From a virus, in the IMG/VR virus record IMGVR_UViG_3300036791_000927, positions 1 through 33,016 of that record: a stretch of 33,016 nt of DNA; one strand, given 5' to 3'. Below, piece after piece: positions 23,637 through 30,262 of this stretch (position 1 is its first letter; every line of letters starts with the position of its first letter). A program made the position numbers and the translations under genes. Below the pieces are notes generated by a model that was not told the DNA's origin, searched no databases, and was given only the letters and a program-made list of their open reading frames with translations.

Positions 23637-24320
23637 TCACCCGTAGTACGGAGTGCGATTGCCACCGGTGGTCATGGGCCCGCGGTAGATCGGCGGCGCT
23701 GTGGTCTGGCCTTGGGGCACGAACACGGGCGAGCGCGCGTTGCCGACGCCGGCGCGGTAATAGCCCAGATTGGCCGTCGCCGGATTGATGGCTGGCGTCG
23801 CCGCGGCGGGCGTCGCGGCCGGGCGAATCGGCGGCGTGATGGTCGGCGTGGACGGCAAACTCATTCCTGGACCACCAGTCGCTGGCGTGACGACGTTTGG
23901 CATTGGTGGTGTGGGCTGACTCATTCCTGGGCCGCCAGTCGGCGGTGTGACCACATTCGGCGTGGAAGGTTGAGGGGGCGGAACATATGGCAGCGTATCG
24001 TTCGAAGCGGTTGGCGTTGATTGCATCGCCAATATGAAAGCTTTCAAAAGAGGATTGCCGCCGCCCTTCAAGAGATTGAGAAGGCCCGGCATCCCGCCGC
24101 CAGCTGCTGCGAGTTCACGCGGATCGATGGTTGTCGCTGGATTGGTCCATTGCCCGACTTGCTTGCCGGGCGGGATCGTCGAGTAGGGCGGCGGGAAAAT
24201 ATCGCCGTAGCTGCCGAGCGCGCCGCCGCCGGGCGGTCGTGCCGCGACAGGCCCGACAGTGCGCCCGGTTAAAGAATTGCCGAGCGGATCGTCGTCAGGA
24301 CTTGGAAGGAGTGGAGGCAT
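23637..24320 (-). CDS. Pro-rich repetitive putative virion protein
   Basis: A 227-residue protein, rich in Pro, Gly and Thr, containing two tandem copies of a PNVVTPPTGGPGMSQP-type block (copy two PNVVTPATGGPGMSLP) and a hydrophobic segment (GGGMPGLLNLLKGGGNPLLKAFILAM). It overlaps the upstream gene by 26 nt and has no clear ribosome-binding site, so coupling is likely. Composition resembles the virion proteins at 11-13 kb. The function is unknown. Confidence 0.55.
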   Translation of the reverse strand: MPPLLPSPDDDPLGNSLTGRTVGPVAARPPGGGALGSYGDIFPPPYSTIPPGKQVGQWTNPATTIDPRELAAAGGGMPGLLNLLKGGGNPLLKAFILAMQSTPTASNDTLPYVPPPQPSTPNVVTPPTGGPGMSQPTPPMPNVVTPATGGPGMSLPSTPTITPPIRPAATPAAATPAINPATANLGYYRAGVGNARSPVFVPQGQTTAPPIYRGPMTTGGNRTPYYG

Positions 24321-24522
24321 GAGCGCCGGGAGTGCTGGGCGTATGGGGAATGGTGACCGGCGCGTTGGCTCGCTTGTCGGCTTCTAGTTCGTCCGAACGG
24401 CGCCGCTGTTCGTCGGCGACCGTCTCCATGTCGGGCGGCGTCGCTTTGGGCGCGGCTTTGGTTGGCGCGGGCGGGGGATGGTCGGTGTTCTTGTCGACGG
24501 GTTTTTGAGGAGTCGTGGCCAT
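24295..24522 (-). CDS. Small charged Pro-rich protein
   Basis: A 75-residue protein from ATG 24522 with GGAGGA 6 nt upstream, a strong site. The longer frame from 24627 would read through the parS palindrome and has no such site. The sequence is disordered-looking (PQKPVDKNTDHPPPAPTKAA) with one charged helix (DEQRRRSDELEADKRA). It heads the minus-strand block downstream of the parS segment. Confidence 0.6.
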   Translation of the reverse strand: MATTPQKPVDKNTDHPPPAPTKAAPKATPPDMETVADEQRRRSDELEADKRANAPVTIPHTPSTPGAHASTPSKS

Positions 24523-24551
24523 GAGATTCCTCCATTCGATGGGCCACTTTA

Positions 24552-24571
24552 CCTGTTTCACGTGAAACAGG
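24552..24571. promoter_or_regulatory. parS: parS-type ParB-binding site (perfect palindrome)
   Basis: A 20-bp perfect palindrome whose 16-bp core TGTTTCACGTGAAACA (24554-24569) is identical to the canonical bacterial parS. It sits in the 126-nt gap between the small-protein gene and the primase-helicase gene. By chance an exact given 16-mer is expected about 8 times in a million windows of this size at equal base frequencies. No parA or parB gene is visible in the window. Confidence 0.85.
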
Positions 24572-24599
24572 CTAGAGAACCTTTTGATCCCTATTTGTC

Positions 24600-24640
24600 C
24601 TGGCAAAAGCTGGCGCAAAGCTGGCACGCGCTGGCACGCG
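24600..24640. repeat. Phased TGGC repeats beside parS
   Basis: Four TGGC units start at 24601, 24611, 24622 and 24632, with 10, 11 and 10 bp between them. The last two are identical GCTGGCACGC units. Helical phasing resembles iterons or tandem protein-binding sites. The array ends 8 nt before the 3' end of the primase-helicase gene. Confidence 0.4.
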
Positions 24641-24648
24641 TTCGCGGT

Positions 24649-27162
24649 TCATTCCGGCTCCATCTCATCCGGATCGTACTCACGTCGCGCGACATAGGGT
24701 TTTTCCTTTTGTCGCATCTGTTTCGCGCCGCGCCATTCCGGACCTGATTCCCATGGGGAAAGATCGTTGTCCTCCCAATCGATGCCCGGCTTCGTCGACC
24801 AGATTCCCGCCAGCGGAAGCGCGTGCGCCTCGCCGACTTTTTGCAGCAATTTGCCATAACCCCATTTGAACTTATACATATCGCCGGTGTCTTTCTTTTC
24901 GATCAGGCCAGCGCGTTCGAACTCCATCAAGACTTGGCCCTCTTCGAGCTTGGTCCGCGGGCCCTCCTGGCGCCGGATCGCCTCACGGAGGTGCACGCGG
25001 CCGAACCATGCGGTAATGTCGAGGTTCTGCATCACGCGCGCGTCGGCGATGATCCGGCGGGCGACGTCGCGCGCCTTGGACATCGTGGCGCGCACCACAT
25101 TTTCGTCGTCGCGTGACGAAAATCGAAGGTCTTCCAGCTCTTCGCGATTGACTTCAATCTCGCTGAAATAGCGCATGAGATGCTGCTTGACCGCAACCGT
25201 CTCCAAAGCCGTGACGAACTTGCTATAGAACGGCTTCAGCTCCAGCGACCAGTTGAGAAACTCGCGGTCGCTCATGTGCTTGTTCTCGGCGGTCCAGGAC
25301 ACGATGAAAAAGAAAGCCCGATCGGCGGCGTCCTCGGGGCTCAATCCGATGTTGGCCTGATTGGTGGCGCAGATCAGCCGCGACGGAATGTAATAGTCGC
25401 GCTGATGCCCGAACTTCACTTGGCCTGAAACGAAATCTGAGCGGACCAGTTTCTTGATGGTGTTAATCGATCCGATCGATTCGAGCCGCACCTCGTCGAT
25501 GAAGGTGATCAGCTTGCCGAGAAAGGGCGTGATCAGGAATTTATTCTCCACGAGAGAGGCCGAATCAGCCGAACCCGCCATTCCGGAGAACAGGGCCGAC
25601 ATGAGCTTCTCGCCAAAGATCGATTTGCCAATTCCCTGGCCGCCGACGATGATCGGGCAGACTTGCGGCTTGATCTCCGGGCGCTGGGCGATCCAGGCGA
25701 CAAATTTTTTTAGCCACAGCATCTGATCGTCGTTGTCGCGCGTCAGTAGGCCCAGCATCCGGTCAAGCATGCTCGTAGCCTCGCCCATGACCGCGGGATC
25801 GACCGTCCCGATTGGCCGGATCGAAAAACCCGGAAAGGTATTGAGCAGCCGGTATTCGTCGGCATGCCTGTCCTCGCCATTGAGAAGCCCGTGGACGGGC
25901 GAATGACGCAAAACGGCTCCTGGGACCGCGCCGGGATAAAAGTCCCGCCGTTGGACGTCTGTGCGCAGCTGAGAGGTGGCGTAAAGCTTGAAAGGGTTAT
26001 GCGGCTTGGTCTGGAGAAAAACCGGCTCATTGTCCCATTGCTTGATCAGGTCGTCATATTTGTGCTCGTAACGGAGTCCTTTGAGCAAGGCTTCACGGTC
26101 CAAATAGACATGATCACTTTGGTCATAGGCGTAGCGTTCGCTCATCCTTTCGATCGCGTCGATGTCAAGCCCGGCGCGGAACGCCCGCCGAATCCCGACT
26201 TTGGCGTGGCTGCCGAACAGGCGTTCGATCGCCGTCCAGCCTGAAATTGGCGCAGCCGAATTGTAGTCCAGCGCGCGATCGGCGCTGACAAAGACATGCT
26301 CCAACGCCTTGGGAGCTCCAAACCGAGCAAGGAAGGCGATCAGCTCGCGGGCGTTCGAAGCGGCGTCAATCGGCGACCAGCACACGTTTTCGAGGCTCTT
26401 GCCGCGGGCGTTGATGTCCCGGCCCTCGCGGATCAGCCGGGCGATCCAGCCGCCGATGGCGCGGATCAGGATCTCGTCCCACTGGGTTAGGCCATCGAGA
26501 TAAATCCGGATCCAATAGGCAAGCGTGGCGAAGGCGATCGCCCGTATCACCGACTCCATCGTCGTCGATCCGATCGGCCGCCGCTCAAGGTCTTCGAGCC
26601 CTAGCTCGATATCGTCCGCCGCCGGCTTGCCGAGCGGCCGCCAACGAATGAGCTGGCCGCCGAAGCGCGAGCCCGGCAGGGGCGAACTGTCGCGCCACAG
26701 CATCTTTTTGGCGATCGTTAGGGAATAGGCGAATTCCGTCTCTACCCAACCATGCGCCCGGTCGAAATGGCCGCGCGGCCAGCGCGCGCGCCAGCTGTCA
26801 ATTGACGTTGGATCTTCAATCTTCAGAATGATGGAGGAGATTGTTCGCCCGCCGTAGGCGGCGCGAGCATCGACGCGCAGCGCGGCGCAGGCGTCAAAGA
26901 AATTGCGAATCCAAACGTCGTCGGGGGATTTGATTCTCAGCTCGATATAGCCATCGACCAACCGGATCGCGGCGTTGTTTTCCTCGTCTGGGGAATTCCA
27001 ATCGGCGAGGTTGGTTTCGAGCTTCTCCGGCGCGCGCGCGGCGTCTTCCGTACTGGCGATTCCGGTTTCCGGCTTGAGCCAGACGGCCGGGGCGGTGATT
27101 CGACGTTTGGCGAGAAAATCTACTGTCAGAAATCGTTGGGTTTTTATTGGCTCTGACGGCAT
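24649..27162 (-). CDS. SF3 helicase / DUF5906-type primase-helicase
   Basis: An 837-residue replication protein. The ATPase core shows Walker A GGQGIGKS (507-514, K513), Walker B ITFIDEV with D556-E557, and a sensor-like RLICATNQANIG segment, typical of superfamily 3 helicases in the DUF5906 group of phage primase-helicases. The ~480-residue N-terminal part is not a recognisable primase; a catalytic primase motif is not obvious. It probably unwinds the phage origin and loads the replisome. The start ATG has GAGGTG 8 nt upstream. Its 3' end adjoins the parS segment. No DNA polymerase is present in the window. Confidence 0.85.
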   Translation of the reverse strand: MPSEPIKTQRFLTVDFLAKRRITAPAVWLKPETGIASTEDAARAPEKLETNLADWNSPDEENNAAIRLVDGYIELRIKSPDDVWIRNFFDACAALRVDARAAYGGRTISSIILKIEDPTSIDSWRARWPRGHFDRAHGWVETEFAYSLTIAKKMLWRDSSPLPGSRFGGQLIRWRPLGKPAADDIELGLEDLERRPIGSTTMESVIRAIAFATLAYWIRIYLDGLTQWDEILIRAIGGWIARLIREGRDINARGKSLENVCWSPIDAASNARELIAFLARFGAPKALEHVFVSADRALDYNSAAPISGWTAIERLFGSHAKVGIRRAFRAGLDIDAIERMSERYAYDQSDHVYLDREALLKGLRYEHKYDDLIKQWDNEPVFLQTKPHNPFKLYATSQLRTDVQRRDFYPGAVPGAVLRHSPVHGLLNGEDRHADEYRLLNTFPGFSIRPIGTVDPAVMGEATSMLDRMLGLLTRDNDDQMLWLKKFVAWIAQRPEIKPQVCPIIVGGQGIGKSIFGEKLMSALFSGMAGSADSASLVENKFLITPFLGKLITFIDEVRLESIGSINTIKKLVRSDFVSGQVKFGHQRDYYIPSRLICATNQANIGLSPEDAADRAFFFIVSWTAENKHMSDREFLNWSLELKPFYSKFVTALETVAVKQHLMRYFSEIEVNREELEDLRFSSRDDENVVRATMSKARDVARRIIADARVMQNLDITAWFGRVHLREAIRRQEGPRTKLEEGQVLMEFERAGLIEKKDTGDMYKFKWGYGKLLQKVGEAHALPLAGIWSTKPGIDWEDNDLSPWESGPEWRGAKQMRQKEKPYVARREYDPDEMEPE

Positions 27163-27360
27163 GGGGATCGCACCTCGGGGAAAAAGGTTTCCTCTCGTTC
27201 GACCCTGCTGTCAAACTTCGTTGTGGACAAAGTTTATCTGGGAATGGTAGGAGAATCAGACCCTGAAAGGAGAGCGATCGCTTCGCACCCGATTTCGTTC
27301 TGTATTCAGGCGTCGTCGGTGGCTCTCTGCGTGCTCAGAGGGCCCCCCTTTTATTTTCAT
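27163..27360. other. Non-coding leader region of the primase-helicase gene
   Basis: This gap of 198 nt contains no convincing gene. A CTCTG/CAGAG hairpin with flanking GGC/GCC lies near 27320-27344; on the plus strand it is followed by C and T runs and looks like a terminator facing right, where no plus gene ends. A minus-strand TTGACA at 27214-27209 lacks an acceptable -10 box. Confidence 0.3.
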
Positions 27361-27537
27361 CTAGAATCCCAAATCGTCGCACGCGCCATTTTTCTCGCCG
27401 TGGCCGCTCTCGTTGTCGGACTCGCAGTTATACGAGCCCTTGTCGGCATAGGCAGGATGGGCGAGCGTGATGAAAACTATCATGAACAGGACGACGACAC
27501 TGGCCGCCATCATGAAAAGAGCGAGCAGAATACGCAT
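27361..27537 (-). CDS. 58-residue secreted Cys-containing protein
   Basis: A short frame missed by length filters. A hydrophobic signal sequence (MRILLALFMMAASVVVLFMI, then VFITLAHPAYA) is followed by a small acidic mature part with two cysteines (NCES and ACDD). It has a good ribosome-binding site (GGAGA, 5 nt before ATG) and starts 2 nt after the stop of the upstream gene. It may be a periplasmic or membrane-anchored protein; there is no family match. Confidence 0.6.
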   Translation of the reverse strand: MRILLALFMMAASVVVLFMIVFITLAHPAYADKGSYNCESDNESGHGEKNGACDDLGF

Positions 27538-27539
27538 TT

Positions 27540-28037
27540 TTAGTCTCCGTCGATTGCCTTGATTGCCTCTAACATCGATACAGCCGCTTCAATATATTTG
27601 TCCCATTTCGCCCTGCCGAGATCGATTTGTTTCGTCTCGGGCGCGTCGCTGAAGCCGCGTTCAAGCAACAACATGCGATCTTCGATCGCCGTGATGCGCC
27701 ATTGCTCACCGGCGATCGACAGCCACATATGGTCGTCCGCTTGAAAGCCGGCCACGCCGTCGCGCGGGACATCCTTGATCAGGTTGCGCGGCGGGAAAAT
27801 GCGGAGCTTGGCCAGCGCAATCATGCCGTCAACTGCGGGCGCCGGCTTGGTTTTGGTCTTGCCTTCAACCACAATCGGCGTACCGTGAAACCGTCGCCAG
27901 TCCGTAAGGGTTGCTTCGAAGGCGCTATCCTCGGCCAAGTAACGCGGTAAGTTTGGCCATCTGAGGCAGTGGTCTTCGAAGCGCTCTGGCCAATCCGGCT
28001 CCTCGAATTCGATTTGGCCGGCTTCGAACGGAGTCAT
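27540..28037 (-). CDS. Hypothetical early protein
   Basis: A 165-residue acidic protein starting at an ATGA overlap. The N-terminus is Trp/Pro/Glu-rich (FEEPDWPERFEDHCLRWPNL). The middle contains a strand-rich part (DDHMWLSIAGEQWRITAIED) and the C-terminal helix is amphipathic (AKWDKYIEAAVSMLEAIKAI). No catalytic motif or family is recognised. It lies between the secreted protein and a conserved phage protein in the early operon. Confidence 0.58.
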   Translation of the reverse strand: MTPFEAGQIEFEEPDWPERFEDHCLRWPNLPRYLAEDSAFEATLTDWRRFHGTPIVVEGKTKTKPAPAVDGMIALAKLRIFPPRNLIKDVPRDGVAGFQADDHMWLSIAGEQWRITAIEDRMLLLERGFSDAPETKQIDLGRAKWDKYIEAAVSMLEAIKAIDGD

Positions 28038-28300
28038 GCGTGGCCTGTCTGTTCCGGATGGCCTTCGAAGCGCGCAATCATTTCCTTCATCAGCGTAACA
28101 ACATCGCGGCGATCCGCTCCGTTAGAGATGAAGTTGCAACGGCCGGCGTCAGCTTCTCCGAAAGGGAATACCAAGAGAACGAAGCCGGTTTTACGCGCAT
28201 CGCCTCTTACGTTTCCATTGAAAATAACATCTAAATCCCGCGCTATCGCGTTCATATGTTCGCGATAAGTCGCCTCAATCGGCGTGTCGCCAAGCTTCAC
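28034..28300 (-). CDS. Conserved small phage protein (NGxxxG..FGE..GRCNFISNGADR)
   Basis: An 88-residue protein from GTG at a GTGA overlap with the HTH gene. The central motif TGFVLLVFPFGEADAGRCNF followed by ISNGADRRDVVTLMKEMIARFEG is a pattern seen repeatedly in small phage early proteins. The function is unknown. The gene ends with an ATGA overlap, so three consecutive genes are coupled. Confidence 0.68.
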   Translation of the reverse strand: MKLGDTPIEATYREHMNAIARDLDVIFNGNVRGDARKTGFVLLVFPFGEADAGRCNFISNGADRRDVVTLMKEMIARFEGHPEQTGHA

Positions 28301-28665
28301 TCGGCCGCCTCTTTCGTCGCGCGGCGCTGCGCGCGGCGCGCTTGGAGGCGCTGAAGGCGGGCGTAGGCTTCGACTTTGTTTTCAAGGTTCACCCGATCGA
28401 CCATGTCCTGGGTGACGAATTCGTTCCAGGCGCGTCTTGGTCCGATCTTCTCAATGAGGGCGTCGGCTTCCTTGGCGAGGCCATCAGCGCCGGTGAGCGC
28501 TTTGTTGTAAATCGAGTTTTTGCACACGCCAAAGGCGCGCATCAGCACTTGCACGCGAACGTCGCGGCGCCGGAAGAGATTGATGGCGACGCATTCATCC
28601 GGCGTGAGCTTGCGGCCTAGCCGTTTGGTGCGGAACAGAGTGATTTCGTCAAGGGTCACGGTCAT
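28297..28665 (-). CDS. HTH DNA-binding protein (paralogue of the 32-kb regulator)
   Basis: A 122-residue protein. ATG 28665 is chosen; the longer frame runs through another small gene. The predicted helix-turn-helix is RVQVLMRAFGVCKNSIYNKA. Then comes a helical part with AKEADALIEKIGPRRAWNEF and VTQDMVDRVN. The same order (VM-V(S)-(T/S)I HTH, then G-x5-F/Y, VT-D-x-N) occurs in the regulator at 31682, so they may share ancestry. The basic C-terminal helix (RLQRLQARRAQRRATKEA) suggests nucleic-acid contact. The leader has a run of nine A residues and a weak AAGG site. Confidence 0.6.
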   Translation of the reverse strand: MTVTLDEITLFRTKRLGRKLTPDECVAINLFRRRDVRVQVLMRAFGVCKNSIYNKALTGADGLAKEADALIEKIGPRRAWNEFVTQDMVDRVNLENKVEAYARLQRLQARRAQRRATKEAAE

Positions 28666-28700
28666 AGCCTTTTTTTTTGTACAGTTCGCTGTCCCAAAGG

Positions 28701-28859
28701 TCAAGATAATGGACGGCCAAAGGCGCGCGCGATCGCGGCGCGCTGCGCCTCGGTCTCTCGCTCTTCGGCCTCGATGGCTTGGCTCGCGGCCGCCAAGAGA
28801 GCCTTGTCGATCTCCCGGCGCCGCTTGCCAAAGCGCTTTTGCCAATTGTTATTTTTCAA
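28701..28859 (-). CDS. 52-residue charged helical protein from TTG
   Basis: A frame too short for routine tracking, starting TTG 28859, just before the stop of the upstream gene. It encodes MKNNNWQKRFGKRRREIDKA, then LLAAASQAIEAEERETEAQR, then AAIARAFGRPLS. It looks like a genuine helical protein, and the two alternative frames through the same DNA give only Arg/Pro-rich noise. It fills a gap that is otherwise 190 nt. There is no strong ribosome-binding site, so coupling to the upstream gene is assumed. Confidence 0.42.
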   Translation of the reverse strand: MKNNNWQKRFGKRRREIDKALLAAASQAIEAEERETEAQRAAIARAFGRPLS

Positions 28860-29001
28860 CGGGCTTGTCCCATTTTAGCTTTTTGAGTTGCGCTTTTGCC
28901 CGTTCCAAGGCTTCCGCGACGATTGCGGCTTGTTCAGGCGTGAGCGGGATCGCCAAACGCGGCTTGCGCCGCTTCACGGGTGAAACTTTTTGAGCTTCCA
29001 T
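28849..29001 (-). CDS. 50-residue basic small protein
   Basis: The start at ATG 29001 is preferred over the longer Arg-rich extension from 29100, which runs through the previous gene. It has a basic N-terminus (VSPVKRRKPRLAIPLTPEQA) and a single long helix (IVAEALERAKAQLKKLKWD). It overlaps its neighbours by 28 and 11 nt. It may bind nucleic acid. No family is recognised. Confidence 0.5.
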   Translation of the reverse strand: MEAQKVSPVKRRKPRLAIPLTPEQAAIVAEALERAKAQLKKLKWDKPVEK

Positions 29002-29243
29002 CGCTCGCCCAGCGCCTCGACATAGGCGTAGGGATCGATTCCAGCCCCGTGGGCGGCCTCTGCGTCTCCCGGCAGGGTGTCGGGTAGGTCGGGCAGGCAA
29101 TACCAGTACACGGCCGCCCTACGGGCTTCTGTGAGCCATTTGGAAAAACCCAAAGGTCTTTCGGTCCTATCCGCGCGACGATCCATTTCGGCGCCGCTCG
29201 CGATGTCGAGCTGGCGCTGTTCCCAATCAGAGTAGGTGGCCAT
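28974..29243 (-). CDS. Small early protein behind a leader module
   Basis: An 89-residue protein with the conserved leader GAGGGAAAACGACCA directly before ATG. It is helical with a Tyr/Trp-rich middle (SKWLTEARRAAVYWYCLPDL) and an end KLKKFHP. I recognise no family. The hairpin module at 29244-29303 lies directly upstream, so it shares regulation with the other module-preceded early genes. Confidence 0.62.
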   Translation of the reverse strand: MATYSDWEQRQLDIASGAEMDRRADRTERPLGFSKWLTEARRAAVYWYCLPDLPDTLPGDAEAAHGAGIDPYAYVEALGERWKLKKFHP

Positions 29244-29303
29244 TGGTCGTTTTCCCTCAGTTTTCGAGCATGAGCGCCCGCGACTGCCCGTCGCACTCGG
29301 GCA
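29244..29303 (-). promoter_or_regulatory. Leader module 1 (hairpin with AGTGCGA loop + GGAAAACGACCA)
   Basis: Minus strand: TGCCCG (29303-29298), loop AGTGCGA, CGGGCA (29290-29285), then 41 nt ending in GAGGGAAAACGACCA before the ATG at 29243. It starts 11 nt after the stop of the gene ending at 29315. The flank also holds a 12-bp palindrome, GCAAGCGCTTGC (29301-29312). Confidence 0.65.
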
Positions 29304-29314
29304 AGCGCTTGCGT

Positions 29315-29662
29315 TCAGTCCAAAACTAAACTTCGTTCGTCATCGGAATCGTAGTCCTCGCATGTCGGAGTCCATCCCACCGGCGCCATGAGACAATCGA
29401 GCGATGGAAAGAAGGACAGCGGCAAGGTTTGCGTGACCGTGTGAAGGCGCCCGCGCCGCATTTCGCGCATGGTGATGACGATATCGCCTGCAATCTCGCA
29501 GCGTTGAAAGTCGCCATCGTCAGTCAGATCCTTGACGGCGTCATAGAAGCCTCTGCGGCGCCGCGTGCGGGTGATGTCGGCATGCAGGGGTTTCCAGCCA
29601 TGGCCGCCCCAGAGAGCGCCCACGAGGTAACCGTGAATGAAGATTGATTGTGTGGTCAGCAT
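29315..29662 (-). CDS. Conserved-looking early phage protein
   Basis: A 115-residue protein; ATG 29662 follows GAAAGGAAAACGACCA. It contains WGGHGWKPLHADITRTRRRR, GFYDAVKDLTDDGDFQRCEI and a strand-rich middle with VITMREMRRGRL. This pattern recurs among small phage early proteins. A longer frame from 29956 would cover the preceding gene and is rejected. The function is unknown; the arginine-rich centre may bind nucleic acid. Confidence 0.62.
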   Translation of the reverse strand: MLTTQSIFIHGYLVGALWGGHGWKPLHADITRTRRRRGFYDAVKDLTDDGDFQRCEIAGDIVITMREMRRGRLHTVTQTLPLSFFPSLDCLMAPVGWTPTCEDYDSDDERSLVLD

Positions 29663-29684
29663 TGGTCGTTTTCCTTTCGTGAGT
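29663..29684 (-). promoter_or_regulatory. Reduced leader (RBS motif without hairpin)
   Basis: GAAAGGAAAACGACCA occurs before ATG 29662, as in the full modules, but only 22 nt separate this start from the upstream stop, so the hairpin part is absent. It shows that the ribosome-binding part can occur alone. Confidence 0.55.
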
Positions 29685-29900
29685 TTAGATGTTGAGATAG
29701 TTGCAGCGGTCCTTTCCCCAACGAATGGCTTCAGCGCGGACTTTCCGGCCGTCGCGCCCATAGAAACTGCAATGCGCTTGAAACCAAGGCGTATCGTCGC
29801 GCGCAACATCATTCTCATAAATGAGCGCTTGGATTCCAAAGTGCGTAAAATCAGCGCGTTTTCGCAGCAAACGAAATGTAAACTTTGAAGTGTAGGACAT
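29685..29900 (-). CDS. 71-residue early phage protein
   Basis: The start at ATG 29900 follows GAAAGGAAACGACCA. It is an aromatic, basic protein (SKFTFRLLRKRADFTHFGIQ, then PWFQAHCSFYGRDGRKVRAE) ending in RWGKDRCNYLNI. It is compact and strand-rich. No family is recognised. It is preceded by leader module 2 and directly followed by the gene at 29662. Confidence 0.6.
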   Translation of the reverse strand: MSYTSKFTFRLLRKRADFTHFGIQALIYENDVARDDTPWFQAHCSFYGRDGRKVRAEAIRWGKDRCNYLNI

Positions 29901-29966
29901 TGGTCGTTTCCTTTCATTCCGAGCGTTTGGCGCTCGCCGTTGCCCTCGCATCGCACGCAAGGGCAA
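29901..29966 (-). promoter_or_regulatory. Leader module 2 (hairpin with CGTGCGAT loop + GGAAACGACCA)
   Basis: TTGCCCT (29966-29960) pairs with AGGGCAA (29946-29940), the loop containing GTGCGATG. A second hairpin CGAGCG-CCAAA-CGCTCG follows, then GAAAGGAAACGACCA before ATG 29900. The first stem starts 9 nt after the upstream stop and ends 39 nt before the ATG. Confidence 0.68.
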
Positions 29967-29975
29967 GAGCTCGCG

Positions 29976-30191
29976 TCAATCCGCCGCGACGCGCCTTGCC
30001 CATTGAGCGCGCAAGCGCGCGCCCCGTTCGCTTGCGAGATTCATCTTGCTGAGATAGGCTATCGCAATGGCGTTCAGCTGACCCCAACTAGGGTTTTCGA
30101 TATCCCGGATGCGATTGTCCCATTCATCTTGGATGGCCGTCACCACGTGGTTCGTGGCGCGAATAATGCGAAGCTCTCTTCGTCCTTGCAT
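29976..30191 (-). CDS. 71-residue helical early protein
   Basis: ATG 30191 is chosen because AAAAGGAAACGACT lies directly before it. The sequence is basic and helical (RRELRIIRATNHVVTAIQDE, then WGQLNAIAIAYLSKMNLASE, RGARLRAQWARRVAAD). It may be nucleic-acid binding. No family is recognised. It is preceded by leader module 3. Confidence 0.58.
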   Translation of the reverse strand: MQGRRELRIIRATNHVVTAIQDEWDNRIRDIENPSWGQLNAIAIAYLSKMNLASERGARLRAQWARRVAAD

Positions 30192-30250
30192 AGTCGTTTC
30201 CTTTTCATCGAGCTTGGTGCTAGCCAAGTCCGGCCCATCGCACGGGCTGG
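30192..30250 (-). promoter_or_regulatory. Leader module 3 (hairpin with GTGCGAT loop + GGAAACGACT)
   Basis: CCAGCCC pairs with GGGCCGG (one G-U) at 30250-30244 and 30236-30230, loop GTGCGAT. A second hairpin CTTGG-CTAGCA-CCAAG follows, then AAAAGGAAACGACT before ATG 30191. The spacing hairpin-to-ATG is 38 nt. Confidence 0.68.
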
Positions 30251-30262
30251 CATAAACTTGCG

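Noticed and set aside
24552-24571. parS palindrome read as an intrinsic terminator
   Set aside because: The palindrome has no loop and no T-run follows on either strand; identity with the ParB site explains it better.
27186-27214. TTGACA promoter candidate before the primase-helicase gene
   Set aside because: At 17-nt spacing the -10 would be GAAACC, which is not acceptable.
27256-27360. 34-codon minus-strand ORF right after the secreted protein
   Set aside because: It starts at a TAGATG junction but is Arg/Ser-rich, crosses a hairpin and has no good ribosome-binding site.
27223-27543. 106-codon plus-strand frame
   Set aside because: It covers the primase leader and the secreted 58-residue gene in antisense, with no ribosome-binding site; the minus-strand reading is better supported.
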